Shown here in pieces: positions 35,408 through 43,920 of a stretch of 47,236 nt of DNA. Both the position numbers and the translations under genes were made by a program. The notes beneath the pieces are model-generated. The model saw only the letters and a list, made by a program, of their open reading frames with translations, was not told the DNA's origin and searched no databases. How positions within the stretch are numbered: the stretch's first letter is position 1; each line of letters begins with the position of its first letter. The stretch comes from Spirochaetota bacterium (GTDB lineage Bacteria; Spirochaetota; UBA4802; UBA5550): NCBI GenBank assembly GCA_016928865.1, contig JAFGJX010000052.1, positions 1 through 47,236 on the forward strand. The letters are read 5' to 3'.

Positions 35408-36799
35408 ATGCGTAAGATCGATCTTGATATAAAAATTCCCGATGATGTCAGCCCGACGATACTGAACATCATTCAAAGATGCCGCGATCGTGGATACCAG
35501 TGCTACCTGATCGGCGGCTCCGTCCGCGATCTCATCCTCGGACTCGATGTGTATGACTACGATTTCGCCACCGACGCACACCCGGACGCGATCATGAGCA
35601 TATTCCGGAAGTCGATCCCCACCGGCATCAAGCATGGCACGATATCGATCATCCTGGATCACCGCCAGTTCGAAATCACCACCTACCGTTCCGACGGCAC
35701 ATACATTGACGGGCGCCACCCGAATTCGGTCGCTTTTTCGAAGGAACTGAGGACCGATGTGGAACGACGGGACTTTACCATAAACGGTCTCGCCTACGAC
35801 CCGGCAAGCGGCGAGATCATCGATTACGTCGGCGGGATCGGGGATATACGCGACAACATTATCCGGACCATTGGAGATCCGGCGCTTCGGTTTGCAGAAG
35901 ACGGGCTGCGTCCCGTTCGCGCCTGTCGCTTTGCGGCAAAGCTGAATTTCAAAATAGAGGAATCAACGCTCCGGGCAATTTCCGAAACGCTCGACGTGGT
36001 CAGGAAAGTCTCCAAGGAGCGCATTCGCGACGAGCTCATCAAGATCCTCGAATCGGACACGCCCTCCGTGGGCATCGAATACCTGAGAACATCGGGCCTC
36101 CTCGGCGTCATTCTGCCGGAGCTTGCCGAATGCCACGGCGTTTCACAGAACAGGTACCATATTTACGACGTCTACTATCACAGCGTGTATTCCTGCGACG
36201 CGGCCCCGAAGGACAGCCCGATGATACGACTGGCGGCGCTCCTCCATGATATCGGCAAGATTCCCACCCGGCAGCCGGGTGAGGACGGCGACTTCACTTT
36301 TTACAACCATGAGGTGGTGGGCGCCAAAATGGTCAAGCGCATCATGAAGCGCCTCAAGTTCTCGAACGAACAGATTGAGACCGTCAACAATCTGATACTG
36401 AACCATATGTTTCATTACACCGACGAATGGACCGACGGCGCCGTGCGGCGGTTTATCCGCAAGGTGGGCCTCGATAATATCGGCAATCTTTTTCTCCTGC
36501 GCATGGCTGACCGCAAGGGCAACGGCGCGCGCAAGGGCCTTCCCGCTCCCATCGAGCGGCTGAAAGCCAGGATCGACCGTGTTATTGAGCAGGAAAACGC
36601 CTTCACCGTGCGGGACCTGGACATCGACGGGAACATTATCATGCAGGAGTTCGGCCTGAAGCCCGGACCTCTTATCGGGAAAATACTGAACGAGCTACTT
36701 GAAGCGGTGCTCGACGACCCCGGGCTGAACGAGCGGGAAACCCTGATTGAAATGGCGCGCGCCGTCATTGAAAAGAAAACACCCGGGAGCGAAGAATAA
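35408..36799 (+). CDS. CCA-adding enzyme/poly(A) polymerase family protein with HD domain
   Basis: The 463-residue protein has a class II nucleotidyltransferase head (about 20-150; IGGSVRDLILG, metal ligands in YDYDFAT, RRDFTINGLAYD), an RNA-binding region (FAEDGLRPVRACRFAAKL) and an HD phosphohydrolase domain (LLHDIGKIPT, YNHEVVGAKM). It would add CCA to tRNA 3' ends, or A residues to RNA; motifs alone do not separate the two. An HD domain fits the CCA-type subgroup with repair activity. The start ATG 35408 has no strong Shine-Dalgarno sequence. Confidence 0.9.
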   Translation: MRKIDLDIKIPDDVSPTILNIIQRCRDRGYQCYLIGGSVRDLILGLDVYDYDFATDAHPDAIMSIFRKSIPTGIKHGTISIILDHRQFEITTYRSDGTYIDGRHPNSVAFSKELRTDVERRDFTINGLAYDPASGEIIDYVGGIGDIRDNIIRTIGDPALRFAEDGLRPVRACRFAAKLNFKIEESTLRAISETLDVVRKVSKERIRDELIKILESDTPSVGIEYLRTSGLLGVILPELAECHGVSQNRYHIYDVYYHSVYSCDAAPKDSPMIRLAALLHDIGKIPTRQPGEDGDFTFYNHEVVGAKMVKRIMKRLKFSNEQIETVNNLILNHMFHYTDEWTDGAVRRFIRKVGLDNIGNLFLLRMADRKGNGARKGLPAPIERLKARIDRVIEQENAFTVRDLDIDGNIIMQEFGLKPGPLIGKILNELLEAVLDDPGLNERETLIEMARAVIEKKTPGSEE

Positions 36800-36896
36800 A
36801 TATTAATTGCTTGACTGATTGCTTTTATCCTCACATATTTAGTCCCGCCGTACCAAACATATAAAAAGATCCTTAACATTCAAACGCAGCAGATCG

Positions 36897-38378
36897 ATGG
36901 ACGACATTACCAACAGGAAACTTATTTCCAGTAAAATAAGCAGAGGAGAGCCTGTCAGGCTGTCGTTTAAATTCGTCAACGAAAAAGTACTCATGGTACT
37001 GAACAGCGTTCTCTCCAGGCTCCTTTCCCGCCATGACCAGGTTTATCTCCTTAATTCTGTTATTACCATTCTCAGGGAGATAATCATCAACGCGCTTAAA
37101 GCGAACGCCAAGCGCACGTTCTTCATGAAATCCGACCTGAATATCAATGACGAGCATGAATACCGGAAGGGGATGAATAAATTCAAGAAGAACGTGGTGG
37201 GAGATTTCGATTCCATCGAGGCCGATTTAAAGAGGAGCGACCTGTACGTCCAGATATCTTTCGAAACAGATGAAAAGAATATCCACATCACCGTTTCTAA
37301 CAATTCCCCGATCCTGCCGGTCGAACTCGAGCGGATTAACTTCAGGATCGAAAAGGCAATCAAGTACAACGATTTTTCCGAGGCATACGGTGAAATTGAG
37401 GACGACTCCGAGGGAGCGGGACTCGGCATCGTTCTCACGATTCTGCTGCTGAAAAGCATGGGAATCGACGCGCACAGCTACCGGATAGAAAAGGCGGGAA
37501 AGATAACGCGTACCTCGCTGACCATCCCCGCGGTCCTGAAGCCGAACGAGATCACGACAAAGATCAAGCAGCAGATATTGAGGCAAATTGAGGGCATCCC
37601 CACCTTTCCAGAGAACATCATCCAGCTCCAGCGGCTCTGCCGCGACCCCGAATCCTCAATCGACCATATCGTCAAGCAGCTGAAGATCGACCCGGCGTTG
37701 AGCACCGATGTGATAAAGCTTTCCAATTCAGCGGGCTTCGCCCCCGGCACGCGGATCGAGGACATAAAGACCGCGATCGTCATAATAGGGCTGAAAAACC
37801 TGGAGGCGATACTGGTGGCGAGCAACGCGCGCCGCATCCTGAACGAGCGGTACAGCAGCTTTGAGATGATATGGGAACACTGCAACAAGGTTGCCTTCTA
37901 CGCCTACAACATCGCAATGTCGTACCGGCTGTCTGCCATCATCGAAAACGTGTACATGGCGGGGCTCCTGCACGATCTCGGAAAAATCATACTCCTGGCC
38001 ACGGACAGGAAGCTCGTCAGAAAAATTGCGGACATTGTCGAAAACAGGAAGATCACGACCACCACCATGGAGGAGATATCGATCGGCATCAGCCACTCGA
38101 GCATCGGCTCGCTCATATCGAAAAACTGGAACTTCCCGCCCTACCTGATCGAGGCAATACAGCACCACCACTCGCCGCTGAACTGCAGCGAAAAATACCG
38201 CGACGTGGTGTATATCATATACCTGGCCAACATGATGGTCGGCATAGACGACCGCAAATACAGCTATTACTATATCGATGAAAGCGTGCTCGAGAGGTAT
38301 GAACTGCTGGACCTCGGCAGGTTTAACGAGCTGCACCAGCGGCTGAAGTACCGGTACGAATCCACACGACAGAACTGA
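36897..38378 (+). CDS. ATPase-HDOD fusion regulator
   Basis: The 493-residue protein joins a GHKL/HATPase-like domain (about 35-215; N-box EIIINALKAN at 61-70, G-box EGAGLGIVL at 172-180) to an HDOD domain (about 225-430; IPTFPENIIQLQ, SIDHIVKQLKIDPALSTDVIKL, GLLHDLGKI). The G1 box usually written DxGxG is replaced by SNNSP. HDOD proteins act in signalling and stress regulation and usually lack phosphodiesterase activity; here the HD pair is kept in LLHDLGK. There is no histidine phosphoacceptor domain, so it is not a classical kinase. It follows the CCA-type gene by 97 bases. Confidence 0.82.
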   Translation: MDDITNRKLISSKISRGEPVRLSFKFVNEKVLMVLNSVLSRLLSRHDQVYLLNSVITILREIIINALKANAKRTFFMKSDLNINDEHEYRKGMNKFKKNVVGDFDSIEADLKRSDLYVQISFETDEKNIHITVSNNSPILPVELERINFRIEKAIKYNDFSEAYGEIEDDSEGAGLGIVLTILLLKSMGIDAHSYRIEKAGKITRTSLTIPAVLKPNEITTKIKQQILRQIEGIPTFPENIIQLQRLCRDPESSIDHIVKQLKIDPALSTDVIKLSNSAGFAPGTRIEDIKTAIVIIGLKNLEAILVASNARRILNERYSSFEMIWEHCNKVAFYAYNIAMSYRLSAIIENVYMAGLLHDLGKIILLATDRKLVRKIADIVENRKITTTTMEEISIGISHSSIGSLISKNWNFPPYLIEAIQHHHSPLNCSEKYRDVVYIIYLANMMVGIDDRKYSYYYIDESVLERYELLDLGRFNELHQRLKYRYESTRQN

Positions 38379-38390
38379 TGCGGGTCGCCT

Positions 38391-40097
38391 TTACTGACCC
38401 CGGATATCCTCGTCGCCACGAGACCGTTCCGTCCTGTCCACCTTCACCCTGACAAACCATACCGGCGGACGCGACAGACCGTGAGTGCGATAATATTCCC
38501 CGCGCCTGGCCAGATCGCCGAGACGCACCATGACGCTTTCAGGAATGTAATCAGCGGAAATGCCCGTGGCGACCGGCATCAGCGATATTCCGTAGGGCGA
38601 GCCGGCTTCCTTCCGCACGGTGACGCCGAGGGATACGACCGCGCCTTCACGTTTGGCCCTGATGAAATAGGCCATGACATCGGGGTCCGGAGCGGTTACC
38701 CAGAAGGAGACCGGACCATCGGTGCAAAGCGCCCTCCCCGCGTCTGACCGCACCCTATCGCGGCCGCGCGCTTTTTTTACAAGCCGTTCAAGCAGCAGAT
38801 CCACGTTGCTTTCCAGCGGCTCGCTGTTGATTATCCGCTCCATCGTGTTCCGCGTGTAGGCATTGCCCATCGTGTAGGGCGTCGCCGCATCCTTCCTGTC
38901 GCTATAGATGATCTCCTGCAAGAATGATTTCGGCTTTCCGTAATAGCCGCGGGGGCCGCCTGACTGGTAAAGCCCCCGTTTCCAGCCGGCATCCGGAAAC
39001 CTTGACGTGAAAAACCTGCCGTTCTCCATATAGACCTCGACCGATTCTCCACCAGGGGCATACAGCTTCTGGTGGTAGGCCGCATGCGCGTGCGTTCCGC
39101 CGCCGATTTGTGCGAGCCGGTCAAGCACCTCGCTCTTTTCTCCCGGCACGCTGCCCAGCGAAATCGTGTGAATGGTTATCCCCTTTTTCCTGGCCCGGTT
39201 TCCGTACTGCTCCGCCATCCGGGAAGCAAAACCGCTATTTGATATGATTATCATGAGCTTATCCGCATCCGGCCGCCACCTGGCGGTGCCGATCGCGTAC
39301 CGCAGTGATCTGGCGAAAGAATCCGCGCCTGCGCCACCGGCAGGCTTCAGCCTGTCCAGCTCGTTCCTGACTGAAGTGATGGAGTTTGCGGATACAGACA
39401 CGGCCGGATGCGCGATTCGGTCCGCAAAGGGAACCAGGTAAATCCGGGTATCCATCCGCCGTGTATCCACAAGGGTCGCAGTGAGTCCCGTTATCGCGTT
39501 CTTTACCGCGCTCCAGTCCCGGTTCATCGCGTAGGAAAGGTCAACGAGAAAGAGGATGTCCATGCCGCCCCCGTATGGCGCGCGCGGACGCTCCCTGTTC
39601 CTGAAGAGTGAAAGTGCCTCTCCCACCTCCCTGCCGGCAAGCGCGAAAAGGTCGTCCGCCTCCTCGCGGGACCTGGCAACCACCTTCCCATCCCGGACCG
39701 AATAGAGGACGCTCTCGGAGCGGTACCGCCCCTTCACACGCGAGAGGCTCCCCAGCAGGAAGTATTCAATCCTCCTGGTGCGCCCGAGAAGATCCAGGTC
39801 CTCCCCGGTTATCTGCCCCTCCGGGTCTAATTTCATCCGTTCCAGGTCGATATCTATTTCGCGGGGCGATGTGATTTCGATCTTCTCCTTGGCGAGGAGC
39901 GACGAAAGCGCCACGAGACGCGCGTAATCTCTGCCTGTCGATTCAGGAAAGTCCGCTGAAGGGGTGTTTACTTTATATGGAATGACCGCTATCTCCGCAC
40001 GGGCCGTTCCGGCGGCCAGGAAAAAAACGATACAGCATACGGCCGCTGACGATCTCATCTGGTCAAACCGTGATTTCAGCGATCCCGCTGTATTCAT
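38391..40097 (-). CDS. Exported von Willebrand factor A domain protein
   Basis: The 568-residue protein has a signal peptide (about 15-34, AGTARA). A short N-terminal domain (35-160) resembles the FlgO/CsgG-type fold (IAVIPYKV, RLVALSSLLAKEKIEI, YFLLGSLSRV). A VWA domain lies at about 178-350 (MDILFLVDLSYAMN, then LVPFADR and KLMIIISNSG). The metal-site motif DxSxS reads DLSYA, so the last serine is missing. The end has a beta-rich domain of unknown role. The start overlaps the preceding Cys-rich gene as ATGA. It ends in a convergent position 12 bases from the HDOD gene. Confidence 0.8.
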   Translation of the reverse strand: MNTAGSLKSRFDQMRSSAAVCCIVFFLAAGTARAEIAVIPYKVNTPSADFPESTGRDYARLVALSSLLAKEKIEITSPREIDIDLERMKLDPEGQITGEDLDLLGRTRRIEYFLLGSLSRVKGRYRSESVLYSVRDGKVVARSREEADDLFALAGREVGEALSLFRNRERPRAPYGGGMDILFLVDLSYAMNRDWSAVKNAITGLTATLVDTRRMDTRIYLVPFADRIAHPAVSVSANSITSVRNELDRLKPAGGAGADSFARSLRYAIGTARWRPDADKLMIIISNSGFASRMAEQYGNRARKKGITIHTISLGSVPGEKSEVLDRLAQIGGGTHAHAAYHQKLYAPGGESVEVYMENGRFFTSRFPDAGWKRGLYQSGGPRGYYGKPKSFLQEIIYSDRKDAATPYTMGNAYTRNTMERIINSEPLESNVDLLLERLVKKARGRDRVRSDAGRALCTDGPVSFWVTAPDPDVMAYFIRAKREGAVVSLGVTVRKEAGSPYGISLMPVATGISADYIPESVMVRLGDLARRGEYYRTHGLSRPPVWFVRVKVDRTERSRGDEDIRGQ

Positions 40098-40537
40098 TCA
40101 TACTGTCCTGCAAAAGTGGTCATGCGCCGGGAACAGCGCTCCGACAGGGCGTCCTCTTGTTTCCAGCCGAAACCATGATAGCGGGGACAGGCACGGTCAA
40201 CCGATACATGCGCGGAACAATTCCCATGGTACAGTCGATCGCATGCAAAATACCGTTCGCTCCGGAAGTTGCCGCACTGAGGGCCATACATGCCGCCATG
40301 TTCGCTGCCAAAATCCACCGCGTCGACAAATTCCCGCGGCGCGATTACAGCCCGGCTTCCGCACCGGTACTCGCCATGACGGGGACATTCACGCATGCAA
40401 TGGAGGGCATGCTGCCGTGACTTGAGATAGGGGCAGCCGCGGCCGGCGGCGCTGCTTCGATCATCGCTTTCCGCGCATGACAGACTCATGGCAGCGGCGA
40501 GGCAGATACCCAGAATGACAGAGGCAGTTGTTTTCAT
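40094..40537 (-). CDS. Small Cys-rich lipoprotein
   Basis: The 147-residue product has a lipoprotein signal peptide, MKTTASVILG start and lipobox MSLSC (Cys21). The mature part carries ten more cysteines, many spaced in pairs with His and Arg nearby, so a metal site or disulfides are possible. I do not recognise the family. The ATG at 40537 has GGAAGG in front and gives a clean signal. The ATG at 40558, which overlaps the upstream stop as ATGA, would add seven residues. Its own stop overlaps the VWA gene start. The two four-base overlaps make it a real operon member. Confidence 0.62.
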   Translation of the reverse strand: MKTTASVILGICLAAAMSLSCAESDDRSSAAGRGCPYLKSRQHALHCMRECPRHGEYRCGSRAVIAPREFVDAVDFGSEHGGMYGPQCGNFRSERYFACDRLYHGNCSAHVSVDRACPRYHGFGWKQEDALSERCSRRMTTFAGQYE

Positions 40538-40554
40538 GGGACCTTCCATAATCG

Positions 40555-41733
40555 TCATGTTGTTTCAGGAACCATCCTGACGAGCGACGTGCCGTCGTAA
40601 AGAAACTTCTTCACTCCCTGGAATTCCCCGCCCAGGCCTGATTGCACATAACATCCGCCGCCGATGCGCGCGTTGTCGGCAATCCGGCAATCCTTGCCAA
40701 TCAGGGTGATACTTGAAAAGAGCGATTGCGGGAAATCGGTGTTCTTGATAAACTCGTCCCCCGACCCGATCCTGCATCCGTTGCCGATGTTCAGGTAAGT
40801 CGATTCCGGCGCCAGGTCGGTGCGCTCATCAATGATTGACCTGACGATCCGCGCTCCATGGCCAACGCGGTTGAAGGGAAGCAGTATCGAATCCCTGACA
40901 ACCGCATGGTCGCCGATTTCAACGCCCGGGTATATGATCGAATTCTCGACTGTCCCGTTGATTGTGCAGAAATCGGATACAAAAGAGCGGATGACCTTGC
41001 CATGACGTCCCACTCTTGCCATGCCGCCGGCGGCGATCTGGCTTTTTATTATCTCCTCCCGGTACAGCATGCCGAAAATCTCAGGGTTCCAGATGATTTC
41101 GCGGTTGAGGTCATAATACTCGGGAACATTTTTCACGGGCCAGTAGTAGGCGTCAAAGCTGCTCCTGGCGATCCCCGCATTGATCATGATATTTATGATC
41201 ATCTCAAAAAGGTTCGGGGCCTGACGCTTTTCCCTGATTGCGGACCTGACCACGTTCAGAAGGGTCTTCTGGTCCGAAACAAGAAGGGTGTGGGCCATGG
41301 AGGGCTTTCCGTCAATATTCAGCCTGAAGAGAACGGCGCCAGCCTTGCGTGACTTGTATTTCTTTATAATTGCGGGAAAATCTATTATCGAAGGATTGTC
41401 CCCGTTATAGATCAGATAGTACGCCGTATTGCTTTCAAGGATAAGGTTGTAGCACACCTTTATGTCAGAATACTCACGCGTGATTACCTTGATGGGAGGA
41501 AATTTCATGTCGCCGAACGGGCCATAGCGGTCAACATACTGCTCGAGGTCGTCATCACGATTGTTGTAGATAATGGTGGTCCTTGCGCGCGATGTAAACG
41601 AGTTCCTGAGCGTAAAATCCACCACCCTGAACCTGCCGCCGAAGGGAAGCATATACCGGGACCTCGATTCCGTCAGGGAGAGAAGCAGGTCATTCCTGGT
41701 TCCGGGATACGATATGATGGTGAAGTCTTCCAT
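40555..41733 (-). CDS. GlgD-like ADP-glucose pyrophosphorylase homologue, probably non-catalytic
   Basis: The 392-residue protein has the GlgC/GlgD core: MLPFGGRFRVVDFTLRNS (about 29-46), YYLIYNGDNPSIID and a C-terminal left-handed beta-helix of hexapeptide repeats (about 285-380; VENSIIYPGVEIGDHAVVRD). The usual first loop GGGxGTRL, which holds the nucleotide, is replaced by SYPGTRNDL. GlgC makes ADP-glucose for glycogen; GlgD is a regulatory subunit lacking that loop, and this protein fits that role. No glgC is in the window. AGGTG lies seven bases before ATG 41733. It opens a three-gene operon with the Cys-rich lipoprotein and VWA genes. Confidence 0.78.
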   Translation of the reverse strand: MEDFTIISYPGTRNDLLLSLTESRSRYMLPFGGRFRVVDFTLRNSFTSRARTTIIYNNRDDDLEQYVDRYGPFGDMKFPPIKVITREYSDIKVCYNLILESNTAYYLIYNGDNPSIIDFPAIIKKYKSRKAGAVLFRLNIDGKPSMAHTLLVSDQKTLLNVVRSAIREKRQAPNLFEMIINIMINAGIARSSFDAYYWPVKNVPEYYDLNREIIWNPEIFGMLYREEIIKSQIAAGGMARVGRHGKVIRSFVSDFCTINGTVENSIIYPGVEIGDHAVVRDSILLPFNRVGHGARIVRSIIDERTDLAPESTYLNIGNGCRIGSGDEFIKNTDFPQSLFSSITLIGKDCRIADNARIGGGCYVQSGLGGEFQGVKKFLYDGTSLVRMVPETT

Positions 41734-42026
41734 TTATGGCACCTGGTGGATATGTGGCGGTCCTGATAAGTTATGCCAATCCACTTGCATATTTTATCAA
41801 TTTGATATAAATATATCGCGTAATAAAAAATCAATTAAAAAATAGATTTACTCGTCTCGCGCTCGCCGGAAAACCCCGGCGGGAGGCATTTCAGCGGCTT
41901 CGCCCCTGAGACCCCCTTTAAAATTCAGTTGACACAATTTTTTTACTTCGATATTCATATAAATCTTCACAAATACGGATGCTGATGCGCCAAAAAATGT
42001 CATTGATTCTTCGCGCAGGATAACTG
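41734..42026. other. Divergent intergenic region
   Basis: The left part is A+T-rich. At 41862-41883 a G+C-rich hairpin (CTCGCCGG with CCGGCGGG, one wobble pair, AAAACC loop) stands out from that background. TTGACA at 41929-41934 with TATTCA at 41952-41957 (17-base spacing) may be a weak promoter for the ATP-binding protein gene. Confidence 0.35.
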
Positions 42027-43001
42027 ATGAAAAAAAAGATCCAATCGGCTGACATGGTCAGCATAACCGACCTTGCAAAATTTTACCAGGTGAGAAAGCC
42101 CGGCCTGTTCGAGCCTCCGGGGATTATCAGGGCGGTGGACGGCGTATCCTTTTCAATCCCGCGCGGAACGACCCTCGGTATGGTTGGCGAAAGCGGTAGC
42201 GGCAAAACAACGGCGGCCCGGTCCATTCTCCGCCTCATTGAGCCGGACGCCGGCTCCATCCAGATCGACGGCGTCATGGTCCGCGAGCTGCCGAGAAACG
42301 AGCTCCGCTCGTTCCGGAAAAACATGCAGATCGTTTTCCAGGACCCCTACAGCTCCCTCAATCCCCGCATGACGGTGGAAAAAATAATCACCGAACCGAT
42401 TAAAATCCACACCACGATGAAACAGCGCGATATAAACAGAAAGTATGAGGAGCTCGCCGGGCTTGTCGGGCTTGAATCTGCACACCGCGACCGGTACCCG
42501 CATGAATTCAGCGGTGGCCAGCGTCAGCGCATCGGCATTGCCCGGGCCCTGGCGCTGAATCCGAAATTCATCATTCTCGACGAGCCGGTATCGGCCCTGG
42601 ACATGTCGATCCAGGGACAGATATTGAACCTGCTCAAGCGCATTCAGGCGGCCATGGGTCTTACCTATCTCTTCGTTTCTCATGATCTCGCAGTGGTGGA
42701 GCACATGAGCGACCGCATCGCGGTGATGTACCTGGGCAGGATTGTCGAGGAAAGCCCGAAGCGGGCCCTTTACGCGAAACCCCTGCACCCCTATACGCGC
42801 AGCCTCATGAAATCGATCCCGGACAGAAGGGCGGTCAAGCACGGCTTCAGCGTCATCGCAGGGGAGATCCCCTCGCCGGAGAACCCTCCTTCCGGCTGCC
42901 ATTTTCATCCGCGCTGCCCCCACGCCATGGAGCGATGCAGGGCCGAATATCCCGCGATGAAGGTCGTGAAGAACTCCCGCGTCGCCTGTCACCTGTACTG
43001 A
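42027..43001 (+). CDS. OppF/DppF-type oligopeptide ABC transporter ATP-binding protein
   Basis: The 324-residue ATPase drives peptide import through an Opp/Dpp system. Walker A is GESGSGKTT (54-62), the signature FSGGQRQRIGIARAL is at 161-175, Walker B IILDEP at 182-187, then the H-loop VSHDLAVVEH. The C-terminal oligo_HPY extension is present (HPYTRSLMKSIP, then CHFHPRCPHAMERC with its clustered cysteines). No permease, binding protein or second ATPase lies next to it, although these normally form one operon. The TPR gene follows within ten bases. Confidence 0.9.
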   Translation: MKKKIQSADMVSITDLAKFYQVRKPGLFEPPGIIRAVDGVSFSIPRGTTLGMVGESGSGKTTAARSILRLIEPDAGSIQIDGVMVRELPRNELRSFRKNMQIVFQDPYSSLNPRMTVEKIITEPIKIHTTMKQRDINRKYEELAGLVGLESAHRDRYPHEFSGGQRQRIGIARALALNPKFIILDEPVSALDMSIQGQILNLLKRIQAAMGLTYLFVSHDLAVVEHMSDRIAVMYLGRIVEESPKRALYAKPLHPYTRSLMKSIPDRRAVKHGFSVIAGEIPSPENPPSGCHFHPRCPHAMERCRAEYPAMKVVKNSRVACHLY

Positions 43002-43010
43002 GGTCATATT

Positions 43011-43892
43011 GTGAAGGAGGCTCTCTCACGCACCGCGCTGTTACTTCTCCTGCTGGCACTCGTTACCGGATACACGGCTGCAGCTGCCGAGGATTTCAGC
43101 CGCCTGCACCATTTGCTCCGCCTTGCCCGCAAGCCGCCCGGGGAAGCGGGTCCGAAGGACCGCATCTATTTCAAGGATGAAATCGTCTATTGCACCGGGT
43201 CAAGCTCCCTGGCGATTGAAAACAATAAGGCAGCGGATAAAATCGCCGGAGGAGATTACAGCGGCGCCATCGCGATACTGGAGTCGGCCCTTAAAAATTC
43301 CGCGCTTTTTTTCCCGTTCCGTTACAACCTGGGGATCTGCTACCTCCATCTCAACAGCCTGAAAAAATCGATGCTTCATTTCACGAAGGCCCAGGCGATC
43401 GTTCCCGAATACGCGGGCACCTATCTCCAGATGGGATCCATCTATCAGCTCTGGTATCGCGACAACGAGGCGATCGAATGCTATCGCGAAGCCCTCCGGA
43501 GAAACAGCAACGAGCTCGACACCTATGTGCGAATCGGCGACCTGTTCTTCAACCGGAACCAGGTGCAGCTCGCGAAAAAATATTACGACCAGTGCCTGAG
43601 GATCAATCCCCGGTTCAATAACGGACTCCTCGGAAGGGCTAAGGCGTATTTCAAAGAGGGGGAATATTACCGCGCGCTCGTCGTGCTGAAATCAATCGAC
43701 ACCCGAAAGCAATACGACCGCGCATATCATTATTATTACGCTGAATCGGCGTTCAAGCTCCAGGACTACGCCACCGCGAGCACGCACTATGCCCTGCTTC
43801 TCGAGGCAAAAAACGACAGGTTCTTTCTCACAAACTCGGTCACCCTGATAGAACACAAGCTGAACCTGAGCAATCGTTTCATAGAAAAATGA
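43011..43892 (+). CDS. Exported TPR protein
   Basis: The 293-residue protein has a signal peptide (about 1-24, cleavage near YTAAAA) and about five tetratricopeptide repeats (about 70-270), for example GDYSGAIAILESALK, FPFRYNLGICYLHLNS, AGTYLQMGSIYQL and NELDTYVRIGDLFF. TPR units mediate protein-protein contacts, here in the periplasm. The start is GTG 43011 with GAGGT about seven bases upstream, only nine bases after the ABC gene stop, so the two are probably co-transcribed. No partner is evident. Confidence 0.8.
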   Translation: MKEALSRTALLLLLLALVTGYTAAAAEDFSRLHHLLRLARKPPGEAGPKDRIYFKDEIVYCTGSSSLAIENNKAADKIAGGDYSGAIAILESALKNSALFFPFRYNLGICYLHLNSLKKSMLHFTKAQAIVPEYAGTYLQMGSIYQLWYRDNEAIECYREALRRNSNELDTYVRIGDLFFNRNQVQLAKKYYDQCLRINPRFNNGLLGRAKAYFKEGEYYRALVVLKSIDTRKQYDRAYHYYYAESAFKLQDYATASTHYALLLEAKNDRFFLTNSVTLIEHKLNLSNRFIEK

Positions 43893-43920
43893 TGCCGGGA
43901 CGCGCGGACCGTGAAATCGG

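Noticed and set aside
39964..40425. Plus-strand frames opposite the Cys-rich lipoprotein
   Set aside because: The minus-strand gene has a signal peptide and start/stop overlaps on both sides; the plus frames have neither.
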